In this document: positions 17,429-25,706 of the stretch, piece after piece
Layout: each line of letters opens with the position of its first letter
How positions within the stretch are numbered: the stretch's first letter is position 1
Assembly (NCBI GenBank): GCA_028287465.1
Contig: JAQBPO010000042.1
Span: 62,001 to 126,000, forward strand
Source: Fibrobacterota bacterium
GTDB taxonomy: Bacteria > Fibrobacterota > Fibrobacteria > UBA11236
Length of the DNA: 64,000 nt
Direction: 5' to 3'
Notes under the pieces: model-generated
The model's database searches: none
Seen by the model: only the letters and a program-made list of their open reading frames with translations
What the model was told of the DNA's origin: nothing
Program-made: the position numbers and the translations under genes

Positions 17429-18034
17429 TCAGTTCAACAGCTCCACGCGGACCTTCGGGTTCCTGTCGCGGACGAACAGGCTCTTGCCCGCCTGGGACTT
17501 GACGTCCAGGCTGAATTCCACCGACTTCACCTTGGCCGGAAGGAGGGTCACGGCGCCGTTAAGGTCGTAATAGGTGAACCCGATGGTGACGACGCCAAGG
17601 CCTTTTATAAGGGGCATGAAGATCGGGGGATTGCTGTTGCAGGCCACCTGCGCCATCAGGGTATCGCCCTTGGAACCGCCTGCCTTGGCGAAATAGGTGA
17701 TCGCCACGGTATCGCTCGCGCCGCAATGACGGCCCTTCAGGTCCACATAGGTGAACTGGAATTTGGCGGATTGCATGATGAATTTATAGCGCTTGTTCGA
17801 CAGGCAGGCGCCGGTATTGGCGATTTCCGTATTCATGCTCTGCACGGCCGATTTGGTCATGGTCTGGAGCCTGGCCTGGGAACCGATATCCCTGTAGCCT
17901 TTCACCTGGCCGATGAACAGGTAGGAACCCGAGGCCACCAGGAGGATCCCGATCCCGGCGCACAGGAGCAGTTCCATCAAGGTGATTCCGCCTTGGCGGG
18001 ACGGGCGGGAGTCCGGAACGGTTGCCGCGCTCAT
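17429..18034 (-). CDS. PilW-like minor pilin
   Basis: The 201-residue product has the leader MSAATVPDSRPSRQGG and mature start ITLMELLLCAGIGILLV, with Glu at +5. The rest is a beta-rich domain with two cysteine pairs, as in PilW/GspJ-like subunits. The ATG at 18034 overlaps the TGA of the PilV-like gene (ATGA), so translation is coupled. A longer in-frame extension exists but lies inside the upstream gene and is not needed. Confidence 0.87.
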   Translation of the reverse strand: MSAATVPDSRPSRQGGITLMELLLCAGIGILLVASGSYLFIGQVKGYRDIGSQARLQTMTKSAVQSMNTEIANTGACLSNKRYKFIMQSAKFQFTYVDLKGRHCGASDTVAITYFAKAGGSKGDTLMAQVACNSNPPIFMPLIKGLGVVTIGFTYYDLNGAVTLLPAKVKSVEFSLDVKSQAGKSLFVRDRNPKVRVELLN

Positions 18035-18441
18035 GGCTCCACCAGGACCATTCCGATATTGTACGAGTGCCCGGTCCAGGTCAGGTTGACCTTGGCCTTG
18101 ATCATGTTGTCGGTTCCCGGTACGCGGGAGAGCGTCGTGACCACGGTGTAATTCGTCTTCTTGCCTTTGTAGGTGGTGGTCGTGGCCTGCGTCGAGCCCA
18201 GGGTTGCGTACTTGGCTTTGAACGTTGCCGAATCCGAGAGGGGGATCTTGGTCCTCTCGAGCAAGGTGACGGCGATATTGGCCGCTTCCGTGAGGTCGCC
18301 GGACTTGCCCAGGGCCTTTCTCTGGGTGCCGGAATAGGCGGTGAGGCCCACGAAGGAAATGCACAGCAGCAGGATGGCCATCAGGATCTCCAGCATGGAG
18401 AATCCCGACTGCCCGCGGCCGCCTCCCTCCCTATCCTTCAC
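18031..18441 (-). CDS. PilV-like minor pilin (GTG start coupled to DUF4114-like gene)
   Basis: From a GTG at 18441 the product has 136 residues: leader VKDREGGGRGQSG and mature FSMLEILMAILLLCISFVGL with Glu at +5, then a small beta domain. The GTG overlaps the TGA stop of the upstream secreted-protein gene (GTGA), and AAGGA lies about 10 nt before it. That coupling ties the pilin cassette to the DUF4114-like protein. The role should be that of GspI/PilV-type subunits in the tip complex. Confidence 0.83.
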   Translation of the reverse strand: MKDREGGGRGQSGFSMLEILMAILLLCISFVGLTAYSGTQRKALGKSGDLTEAANIAVTLLERTKIPLSDSATFKAKYATLGSTQATTTTYKGKKTNYTVVTTLSRVPGTDNMIKAKVNLTWTGHSYNIGMVLVEP

Positions 18442-19142
18442 CGTACCAGATCCTTGCTCAGAAGCTTGCGGTTGAAGATCCCGATTTCGAGGTTCGTTAC
18501 CGTGAATACGACGTCGTCGAAATCCATGTCGGAAAAGGCCTGGGTGCAATCCTCGAAACCGAACTCGAGGTTCCCGTCCTTGTCCCGCCCCACCACGGAC
18601 CAGCGGTTCCCGAAACGCCAGTTGGGGTTGGGCATGATATCGCTTGTGGCGGCGCTGCGATGCCGGTCATAGCCCCGGTTGGGCCCGGAATACTTCGGTA
18701 GCTGATCCTCGGGGGTGATGGACCAGCAGCCGAAGAAGGCGCAACCCGCGACCACCTTGTACATGAAGGTGATCTCGGCGCCGGTGGGAATGGGGAAGGA
18801 AACCTTGGTGCGGAGATCCACGGAAGTTCCTGGAGCGTCATGGTTGGTGAAGAGGAATACCTCCTCCTCCTTGCCCGTCGCGCTCTGGACCACGGCCCAG
18901 AGTTCGCCGGTCCATCCGGCCTCGTTCCCCTTCAAGGTGACGGTGATGGGTTCCAGGGTTCCGAAACCCCCTTTCCATTTGCCGCCGCCGCCGCTGGCCG
19001 CTCCCGTATAGAGGAAGCTCGCCCCCACATACAAGGTATCCGACGACCACATGGCCGAGTTCCGGTAGGGGACATAGATGGCTGATTGCGCGAGCAGACC
19101 GCTCGGCAACGAGAACAGCATCAAGGCCGTTGGAAATCGCAT
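18438..19142 (-). CDS. Secreted DUF4114-like protein, coupled to minor pilins
   Basis: The 234-residue protein has a signal peptide (ending GLLAQ) and one domain. The C-terminal half contains GFEDCTQAFSDMDFDDVVF, the acidic pattern of DUF4114-type, probably calcium-binding, beta-sandwiches; the first half has DTLYVGASFLYTGAASGGGG and a central GNEAGWTGELWAVVQSATG. It is about 75-80% identical by eye to the protein encoded at 19314-19997, a tandem duplicate. The same domain opens the 1010-residue protein at 27470-30502. The start at 19142 has GGGAGGG just upstream. Because its stop overlaps the PilV-like start, it may be a pilus-associated or pilus-exported component. Confidence 0.85.
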   Translation of the reverse strand: MRFPTALMLFSLPSGLLAQSAIYVPYRNSAMWSSDTLYVGASFLYTGAASGGGGKWKGGFGTLEPITVTLKGNEAGWTGELWAVVQSATGKEEEVFLFTNHDAPGTSVDLRTKVSFPIPTGAEITFMYKVVAGCAFFGCWSITPEDQLPKYSGPNRGYDRHRSAATSDIMPNPNWRFGNRWSVVGRDKDGNLEFGFEDCTQAFSDMDFDDVVFTVTNLEIGIFNRKLLSKDLVR

Positions 19143-19313
19143 GAACCCTCCCACCCGACGGATTGAATCCTGCCTTGATTCTACTGTATGGAGGGAAGAG
19201 CTTTCAGGGACTATCGGACGGTAACAAGGATCACGCAACGGATCGGAATCGAAAAAAACCCCAAATGCTGAAATTACCCTGGGAGCGCTTTCAATGGCCT
19301 GAGGCATGAATCC

Positions 19314-19997
19314 TCATCGCACCATGTCCCGGGCCAGGAGCTTCCGGTTGAAGATGCCTATTTCCAGGTTCGAGACGGTGAAGACGACATCGTCGAAATC
19401 CATATCCGATCCGTCATCGGTGGCGTCCTCGAATCCGAATTCCAGGTCACCGGCGGGATTCCGGCCGACCACGGACCACCGGTGCCCGAACCGCCAATTG
19501 GGGTTCGGCATGCCATCGCTGCTGGCCTGGCTGAAATAGGGGTCGAAACCGCGGTTGGGTCCGGAGTATTTCGGGAACAGGGAGGGCGGATAGTCGGTCC
19601 CAAAAACGACCTTGTACATGAAGGTGATTTCCGCGCCGGCCGGGATGGGGAAGGAAACCTTGGACCTGAGGTCCGCGGAAGTCCCCGGAGCGTCATGGTT
19701 GGTGAAGAGGAAGACCGTTTCCTTCGCGCCGGTGGCGCTCTGCACGATGGCCCATAGCTCACCGGTCCAACCCGCCTCGCTTCCCTTCAAAGTGACCATG
19801 ATGGGCTGGATGATCCCGAATCCGAACTTCCACTTCCCGCCGCCGCCGCTGGCGGCGCCGGTGTAGAGGAAGCTGGCGCCGACATAAAGGGTATCCGCCG
19901 TCCAGAGCGATTTATTCTTATAGGGAACGTATATCGCCGACTGGGCGAAAAGCCCCATGGGCAAGGCCAGGAGCAATAAGGAGGCTATGTATCGCAT
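19314..19997 (-). CDS. Secreted DUF4114-like protein, tandem paralogue
   Basis: The 227-residue protein has a signal peptide (ending GLFAQ) and the same single domain as its downstream neighbour, including DTLYVGASFLYTGAASGGGG, LFTNHDAPGTS and DMDFDDVVF. The two differ mainly in a central insertion (a GCAFFGCW-containing loop in the neighbour) and in the acidic loop. Both end in a similar basic stretch, NRKLLARDMVR here. GAAAGGGA precedes the ATG. Its stop lies 172 nt from the neighbour's start, so a separate promoter for the neighbour is possible. Function unknown. Confidence 0.85.
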   Translation of the reverse strand: MRYIASLLLLALPMGLFAQSAIYVPYKNKSLWTADTLYVGASFLYTGAASGGGGKWKFGFGIIQPIMVTLKGSEAGWTGELWAIVQSATGAKETVFLFTNHDAPGTSADLRSKVSFPIPAGAEITFMYKVVFGTDYPPSLFPKYSGPNRGFDPYFSQASSDGMPNPNWRFGHRWSVVGRNPAGDLEFGFEDATDDGSDMDFDDVVFTVSNLEIGIFNRKLLARDMVR

Positions 19998-20147
19998 GGA
20001 TCCCTTTCAAACCGCCCGGGGAGGGTCGGTTCCCGCTGCGATCATACGCCATGGAAAGGGGATCCGTCGTATGGTTTCGGGCCTGGGGGAGGATACGGAG
20101 GGTTCCTGCAGACCCCCTAATTCCTTAAGAAAATGAAATCCCGGGGA

Positions 20148-22775
20148 TCAGTACTCCATCGCCAGCCAAAGGCCCACGGTGCGGGTCTGGCCGAAATGGG
20201 TGCTGCCGAAGCTCGACTCGAACTTGTACAGGTACGGGGTATCCAGGACGTTCAGGACCGCGGCCCTGACTTCCAATCCGACCCCGCTCATGGGCAGGCG
20301 GTATTCCATGCCCAGGTCGAAGGTGGCATGGGGCGCGACGGATTTGTCCGGGGAACCCGGCTCTTCCGGTTCCAGGGAGAGCAGGTCGATCACGTCTTCG
20401 GAGTAACCGCGGCGGGCCAGTTCCGCGCGCGACTCCCCTTCGTCCAGGGCCATGCCGTCCTGGCCTACCAGGTCGAAGGGCAGGCCGGAGTCGAAACGGC
20501 CCCCGAAGGTGGCGGCCAATCCCATGGGGAGGCGGTAGCGCAGGTTCAGGACCGCGGTGGCGATCTGATTGTGCTCGGTGGGGAAGAAGTCCTCTCCGGC
20601 GAAGGGGTGGCCGTAATTGTGGCCTTCCTCGCCCACCAGCAGACCGGCCGCGATGGGGGAGGAGCCGTCGTCCGGCTTGAGGCCCAGGGAAGCGCATCCG
20701 CCCGCGGACAGGGATCCGGAAAGCCGTTTCCATTCGCGCAGGTGGACCGTGAACAGGCCTCCCGCGACCACGCCGCGCTTGAGGTTGACCGGGAAGATGA
20801 GGCCGGAGGCGCCCAGTTCCGCCTTGACCAGGAAGCTGGTGAGGTATTTGCCGTAGGCCCCGGCGTCGAAGACGAGGTAGCGGCCGTAACGCCAATCGGC
20901 CCCGAGGTCCAAGGCGATGGCCCGTTGGGCACCCACCGTAGCGGGTATGGTACCTTGATCGTCGCCGGAGAGCGGCCGCAGGGCCGGCGAGCTGGACATC
21001 AGGATATTCTCGAGGGGTGCCCGCGCGGCGAGCCAGTCCAGGGACGCGCGCAGGTCGAGATCGCGATTGACGGCATAGGCCGCGGCCAGGCGCGGGGAAA
21101 AAGCAAGCTCGGTCTCGAACAGGTCGAAGGCATCGTAGCGGAGGCCCGGGAGGAAGGACCATTTGCCGATTTCGAACCCGTCCTGCACATAGGCGGAAAC
21201 GGCGGACCCGGTGCGTTTCTCGTCCGCGGTCAGGGAGCGTCCGTTCCTGGAGATATCATAGGGCTTGAAGCGGTTGTCGGTCTGCGCGTCCGCAAGGGCG
21301 GAGTCCGTGACCGCGAAGGAAAGGGATTCGACGAGGGGATTGATCTCCCCGGAGACCCCGGCGCGGATCCGGTGGCCGCCGCCCAGCATGGCGGGTCGGG
21401 CCGTCAATTCGATTTGGCCGCCATGGTAGCCGTTCTCCCGGGAGGCTCCGATGAAAAAGCGTTCGTTCTCGCCCAGGGCGCGCAGGGAGTCCGCCGCCGA
21501 GCCGATGCGGGACAAGCCTCCGCTGGTCAGCTTGGCTTCCGCCCGGCGCGTGTACACGGCGGCCGCAAGGTGCGCGCTGCCTCCCAGGCCCGCTTCCAGG
21601 CGGGCTCCCGCCAGGTAGGATCGCAGTTCCTGCCCCTGGTCCTGGGCCGGCGTACGGCTCAGGGAATTCGGAACCTCGTATCCGCCCGCATCATAGGCTC
21701 CCAATACGTGGAATTGGATGTCCGCGCCCGCGAGGACGCTCAGCTTGCCGAAGAGATGGGCCCCATCCCCGCCGGCGTGGATGGGGTCGAAACCGGATAC
21801 GGGATCGAGGTAGCGATCGCTGCCGCTGCGGGCCGCGCTCACGAAAAGGCCGGTATACTCGCCGAGCCTGCCGCTGCCCACGGCCTGGATTTCCCTGGTG
21901 CCGAACGAGGCCGCTCCGGCGCCGGCGCGCAGGGAGAAGGGACGATCCAGTCCGTCCCGGGTGGTCACCGAGACCACGGCGGAACCGGCTGCGTACTGCG
22001 CCGGAAGGCCACCGGCGCGCACGTCGATGGATTTCGCCACATCGGCGTTGAAAAGGCTGGAATAGACTCGCGTGGGATTCCCGGACCAGGGGATGCCGTC
22101 CACCACGTATTGCACCTGGGCGTCCTCCCCGCGTGCATGCAGGCGCCCGTCTTCGTCGGGAACGACATCGGCGCTTTGCAGCAGGACCGCTTCGGCCGCC
22201 TTTTCCCGGGAGGGGACCAGGAGGCCCCGGATTTCTTCGGAGGTGAAAAAGGAATGTCCGGTCATCTCCAAGGGGGAAAGCGATCCCTCGGCGCGCACGA
22301 CGCGTTCCGGCAGGGATACGGCATCGGTCCCGGCCCCGCAGGATAGGTCCACGTTTACGGTGAGGGCGTTGTCGATCACGATTTCACGGACGGCCAGCAC
22401 GTACCCGCCGATGCCCGACTCGGCTCCGCCGCGGATGGCTTCCAGGCGGTAGGCCGCGAAAGGGACGCTGCGGAAGGCGAACGATCCGTCGCTCCCGGGA
22501 ACGGTTTCCTGCAAGGCCCGATCGGAGGATATCTCCCTCAGGACGATGCGCACGGATCCCGATCCGCTCCTTCCGGATTCCGATCCCTTTGCTCCATCAT
22601 GGAGGGATTCCCGTGCGAAGCCCCAAGGGGTGTTCTCCGGACTCGCGGCTTCCGCGCAGGCGCCTCCGGGGAACCGGCCGGAAAGGGTCGCCAGGGAGGA
22701 TTGACCCATCGAGGCCATTACTAGGGAAAGGATCAGGCTGGCGGTTTTTGAGGATGACATGATAATGCTTTCCAT
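20148..22775 (-). CDS. TonB-dependent-receptor-like outer-membrane protein
   Basis: The 875-residue protein has a signal peptide, an N-terminal carboxypeptidase-regulatory-like domain (about 75-150: RIVLREISSDRALQETVPG, then FAFRSVPFAAYRLEAI), a plug domain with VQYVVDGIPWSGNPTRVYSS and VAKSIDVRAGGLPAQY, and a barrel of about 600 residues ending in TVGLWLAMEY with a terminal aromatic. This is the layout of TonB-dependent receptors of the SusC/OMR type, though no SusD partner or classical TonB box is visible. It probably imports an oligosaccharide or other bulky ligand. The gene lies 123 nt downstream of the propeller gene, with a terminator-like hairpin between them. Start 22775 has AGGG 5 nt upstream; 22760 is an alternative. 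Confidence 0.88.
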   Translation of the reverse strand: MESIIMSSSKTASLILSLVMASMGQSSLATLSGRFPGGACAEAASPENTPWGFARESLHDGAKGSESGRSGSGSVRIVLREISSDRALQETVPGSDGSFAFRSVPFAAYRLEAIRGGAESGIGGYVLAVREIVIDNALTVNVDLSCGAGTDAVSLPERVVRAEGSLSPLEMTGHSFFTSEEIRGLLVPSREKAAEAVLLQSADVVPDEDGRLHARGEDAQVQYVVDGIPWSGNPTRVYSSLFNADVAKSIDVRAGGLPAQYAAGSAVVSVTTRDGLDRPFSLRAGAGAASFGTREIQAVGSGRLGEYTGLFVSAARSGSDRYLDPVSGFDPIHAGGDGAHLFGKLSVLAGADIQFHVLGAYDAGGYEVPNSLSRTPAQDQGQELRSYLAGARLEAGLGGSAHLAAAVYTRRAEAKLTSGGLSRIGSAADSLRALGENERFFIGASRENGYHGGQIELTARPAMLGGGHRIRAGVSGEINPLVESLSFAVTDSALADAQTDNRFKPYDISRNGRSLTADEKRTGSAVSAYVQDGFEIGKWSFLPGLRYDAFDLFETELAFSPRLAAAYAVNRDLDLRASLDWLAARAPLENILMSSSPALRPLSGDDQGTIPATVGAQRAIALDLGADWRYGRYLVFDAGAYGKYLTSFLVKAELGASGLIFPVNLKRGVVAGGLFTVHLREWKRLSGSLSAGGCASLGLKPDDGSSPIAAGLLVGEEGHNYGHPFAGEDFFPTEHNQIATAVLNLRYRLPMGLAATFGGRFDSGLPFDLVGQDGMALDEGESRAELARRGYSEDVIDLLSLEPEEPGSPDKSVAPHATFDLGMEYRLPMSGVGLEVRAAVLNVLDTPYLYKFESSFGSTHFGQTRTVGLWLAMEY

Positions 22776-22818
22776 GAGTGCCCTGGAAAAATAATGACGA
22801 TGCGGGATAAGCCGGGGG

Positions 22819-22847
22819 AAAAAGAAAGGCCGCCCCCACGACGGCCC
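22819..22847 (-). terminator. Terminator-like hairpin after the BNR propeller gene
   Basis: On the minus strand a GGCCG/CGGCC stem is followed by TTTCTTTTT. It would end transcripts of the gene at 22899-25523 before the TonB-receptor gene. The stem is short, so partial read-through is likely. Confidence 0.45.
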
Positions 22848-22898
22848 TTCCCTCCGACCTCGCCGCCCCAAGGGCCGGGTCATAGGCTCAAATCGGCT

Positions 22899-25523
22899 TT
22901 ATTCCAGCATCACCCGCCCGGCCAGCTTGCCTTGGCCGCTTTTCAGGACCATCAGGTAAAGGCCGGAACGATCCGGCGCCTCGATTTCGAAGCGGCCCTG
23001 GTACGGTCCGGAGACCATTCCCAGATCCCGGGATTGGAGGACCGCGCCCTTCAGATCGGTAAGTTCGGCCCGGTAATGCTCCGGCTTCGCGGCGGCGAAG
23101 CGGATGGAAACCGCTCGACGGCCCTTCTCGGCCACGGCGGTAAAGCCTTCCGCTATCGGAACGAGGCCGGCCCGGGCCGAGACCGAGGGCGATGCGTTGA
23201 ACAGCGGGGACTCCCAAAGCCCGCGGCCGAAGGTGGCGGCCCGCAGGCGGCTTTCGTCCACGGTCCGGCCGTAGAAGATTTCCAGTTCGCGTACGCTCAC
23301 GTTGGGAAGGTTCGCGAAGAAGGGGACCCAGGCGGACATGGAATTGTCCCGGTAGAATATCCCCACGTCCATGGCCACGTAGACGCCTCCTGCGGTCCCT
23401 TTCTGGAACACGATGGCATTCGCGGGAAGGTTGGGCAGTCCTTCGGAATAGTTGATCCAGGCGGTTCCGGCATTGGTGGACTTGAAGACCTTGTTGCCCG
23501 CGGAATACCCCGACAGCGCCGCCCACAGGGTATTGGGATTCCCGTTGTCGATGGCGATGTGGCTGATGCTTGCCGACCCCGTGGGAAGCCCCGTTGCGAT
23601 GTTGGTCCAGGTCCCTCCGCCGTCGGTGGTGCGCCCGAGGGCCGTGGCCTTCACGCCGTAGACGATGCGGTTGTTGGCGGGGTCCACCACGATATTGCGG
23701 AGGCTGCCCGAACCCGGCAGGGTGCCCATCTGGGACCAGTTCGATCCGCGGTCCGTGGATTTCCAGATATTGGTCGAGCCGTAATACAGGACCTGGGCGT
23801 CCTTGGGGTCCTGCATCCACGAGGTGTTCCAGGGCCCGGTCTGCCCGGGAGGCGAGATGTTGGACCAGTTCCGGCCGCCGTTGGACGTGCGCGCGATGCC
23901 GCCGTTCTGGGTCTCCACGTACAGGTAGTTGGTGTCGGCCCAATCGAAGAAGCACTCGAAGCCATCCCCGCCGTAGATGTGCTTCCACGTCCCGTTGCTC
24001 AGGAGGTTGGTCCCATTGTCCTGCCAACCGCTCATGACCTTGCCTTGATCGAGGGGCGATGCGCCCAGGCGGTACATTTCCGCGATCGAGAGGGTATTGC
24101 CCAGGTTGGTCCAGTTGGTCCCGCCGTTGACGGTCTTGAAGATCCCGCCGTCGGATGCCGCCCATACGATGTTCCCCGCGCCGGGCGCGAACTCGACGGC
24201 ATGCACGTCCGTATGCACGCCGCTGTTGCCGGAAGCGATGGTCCAGTTGCCCCCGCCGTTCGTGGATTTCCAGATATTGATGCCGCCCACCATCACGTAA
24301 TCGGGGTCCGTGGGGGATACCCCCAGGCCCAGGTCGTAGAAGGCCTGGCCGCCGCCCACGTCGCTGCCGTTGTTGGAGTAGCCGAGGATGTTGGGGGAGG
24401 TGGACTTGGTGCTGAAGGAGCTCCCGGCGTCCGAGGACCGGTAGAATCCCTGGAAGTCCCGCTGGTTGGACCCCAGGGCGTAGACCACGTTCGGATCCGC
24501 GGCCGTTACGGCGATGGCGAATCGCGCCGTGGTCGGGAGATTGGAGGCGGGGGCGAAGGAGGACCCGCCGTCCACGGACTTGTAGAAGCGCCCGCCCGCC
24601 GCATACACCACATTGGGATCGTCCGGCTTGAATTCGATGTCCTTGATGATGGACTGGTTGAGGGCCACGGTCCAGGTGACCCCGGCGTCGGCCGTGCGGT
24701 AAATGCCGTTGGAGGCCGCCGCCATGATGATCCGCGGGTCTTTCGGGTTGATGACCAGCTTGGAAATGCGCCGGCCCAGGCTCACGGCCCAGTCCAGTCC
24801 CGTCTTGTTCCAGGTCTTGCCGCCATCGACGGATTTCAGCACGCCGATGCTGCGGGTATCCGAACCGTCCCCGTCGCCGGTGGCCAGGTACTGGACGCGA
24901 TCGTCGTTCGGATCAATGACGATGTCGGAAACGCCCAGCACGTTGAGGTTGTCCGTGGAGGTGGTCCAGCCCACTCCGGCGTTCGATGTGGTCCACAGGC
25001 CGCCGCCGGGGGAGCCGACGTACATGATGTTCGGATCCCTGGGATTGAAGCGGATGAAATTGAGGCGGCCGGCTCCGCCGCCCGAGGTGGGCACTACGGT
25101 GGGGCCCATGGCCTTCCAGTTCCCGGCCGAGGGAGGCATCGCGGTCCCGTTCAGCCCCAGGAAAAGGGCGGCCTCTTCCACGCGCCGGGACGGCAGGGTG
25201 ACGTCCCCGCTGGGATACACGCGAGGCTCCATATAGGCTTCCCAGCGTTTGAACTGGAACAGGTCGTCGTCCTCCTCCTCGCCGAACTCCCCCGCGGCCG
25301 CTTTGGCCAGGACATTTCCGCCCTCTTCGGGCTGCTTTTCCCGGGTTTCCTCTTCCCGATAGAACTCGCGTTGGATGGAATAGAAATTGGCGCCCGCGTC
25401 CTCCCTGGCTTCGAACCAGGCGCGCGGCTCCGGCGCTTCCTGCGAAGTGGCGGTGGCGGGAGCGAAGGAGGCGGACGCCGCCAGAATCGTCCCGAATACG
25501 GTCATTTCCCTTTTCGATACCAT
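22899..25523 (-). CDS. Secreted BNR/sortilin-type propeller protein with C-terminal sorting-like domain
   Basis: The 874-residue protein has a signal peptide, a 100-residue charged N-terminal region and then two long series of BNR repeats (ITNWTNLG-like cores with the Asp-box pattern S/N-x-D-x-G-x-T-W, e.g. SVDGGKTWNKTGL, TSNGGRNWSNIS). This is the double propeller seen in VPS10/xyloglucanase-like proteins. It could be a GH74-like glycosidase, but I did not locate a convincing catalytic aspartate pair, so binding or scaffold roles remain open. The last 80 residues fit a sorting-domain pattern with AELTDLKGAVLQSRDL and SGLYLMVLKSG. Start 25523 has AAGGGG 8 nt upstream. A GTTGTC palindrome controls its promoter. 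Confidence 0.87.
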   Translation of the reverse strand: MVSKREMTVFGTILAASASFAPATATSQEAPEPRAWFEAREDAGANFYSIQREFYREEETREKQPEEGGNVLAKAAAGEFGEEEDDDLFQFKRWEAYMEPRVYPSGDVTLPSRRVEEAALFLGLNGTAMPPSAGNWKAMGPTVVPTSGGGAGRLNFIRFNPRDPNIMYVGSPGGGLWTTSNAGVGWTTSTDNLNVLGVSDIVIDPNDDRVQYLATGDGDGSDTRSIGVLKSVDGGKTWNKTGLDWAVSLGRRISKLVINPKDPRIIMAAASNGIYRTADAGVTWTVALNQSIIKDIEFKPDDPNVVYAAGGRFYKSVDGGSSFAPASNLPTTARFAIAVTAADPNVVYALGSNQRDFQGFYRSSDAGSSFSTKSTSPNILGYSNNGSDVGGGQAFYDLGLGVSPTDPDYVMVGGINIWKSTNGGGNWTIASGNSGVHTDVHAVEFAPGAGNIVWAASDGGIFKTVNGGTNWTNLGNTLSIAEMYRLGASPLDQGKVMSGWQDNGTNLLSNGTWKHIYGGDGFECFFDWADTNYLYVETQNGGIARTSNGGRNWSNISPPGQTGPWNTSWMQDPKDAQVLYYGSTNIWKSTDRGSNWSQMGTLPGSGSLRNIVVDPANNRIVYGVKATALGRTTDGGGTWTNIATGLPTGSASISHIAIDNGNPNTLWAALSGYSAGNKVFKSTNAGTAWINYSEGLPNLPANAIVFQKGTAGGVYVAMDVGIFYRDNSMSAWVPFFANLPNVSVRELEIFYGRTVDESRLRAATFGRGLWESPLFNASPSVSARAGLVPIAEGFTAVAEKGRRAVSIRFAAAKPEHYRAELTDLKGAVLQSRDLGMVSGPYQGRFEIEAPDRSGLYLMVLKSGQGKLAGRVMLE

Positions 25524-25588
25524 CGGCAGTCCCCTTCGCATGGAAAGCGGCGCGCTCCATTATCCCCCCCGGGAGGGGCGCCGGGGAT

Positions 25589-25652
25589 AATTTACCGCGG
25601 AGCCCGATGGGGATGTTTGCGATCGGGAACAAAGGGTTGTCCGTAAGACAAC
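25589..25652 (-). promoter_or_regulatory. GTTGTC-palindrome promoter of the BNR propeller gene
   Basis: The palindrome GTTGTC-N5-GACAAC is at 25636-25652. TAAATT (25594-25589 on the minus strand) follows after 41 nt, giving a start near 25582 and a palindrome centre at -62, identical to the spacing at 16748-16811. Both sites also share the flank ACAAAGG. Confidence 0.6.
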
Positions 25653-25706
25653 ATGGCCGGAACCTGGAAAAAGGCGCGTTTCCGCGCCCGCCGGGTCGTC
25701 TGCGGG

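Noticed and set aside
20148-25523. A SusCD-type polysaccharide utilisation locus
   Set aside because: A TonB-type receptor is present, but no SusD-like lipoprotein, sensor or set of glycosidases follows it.
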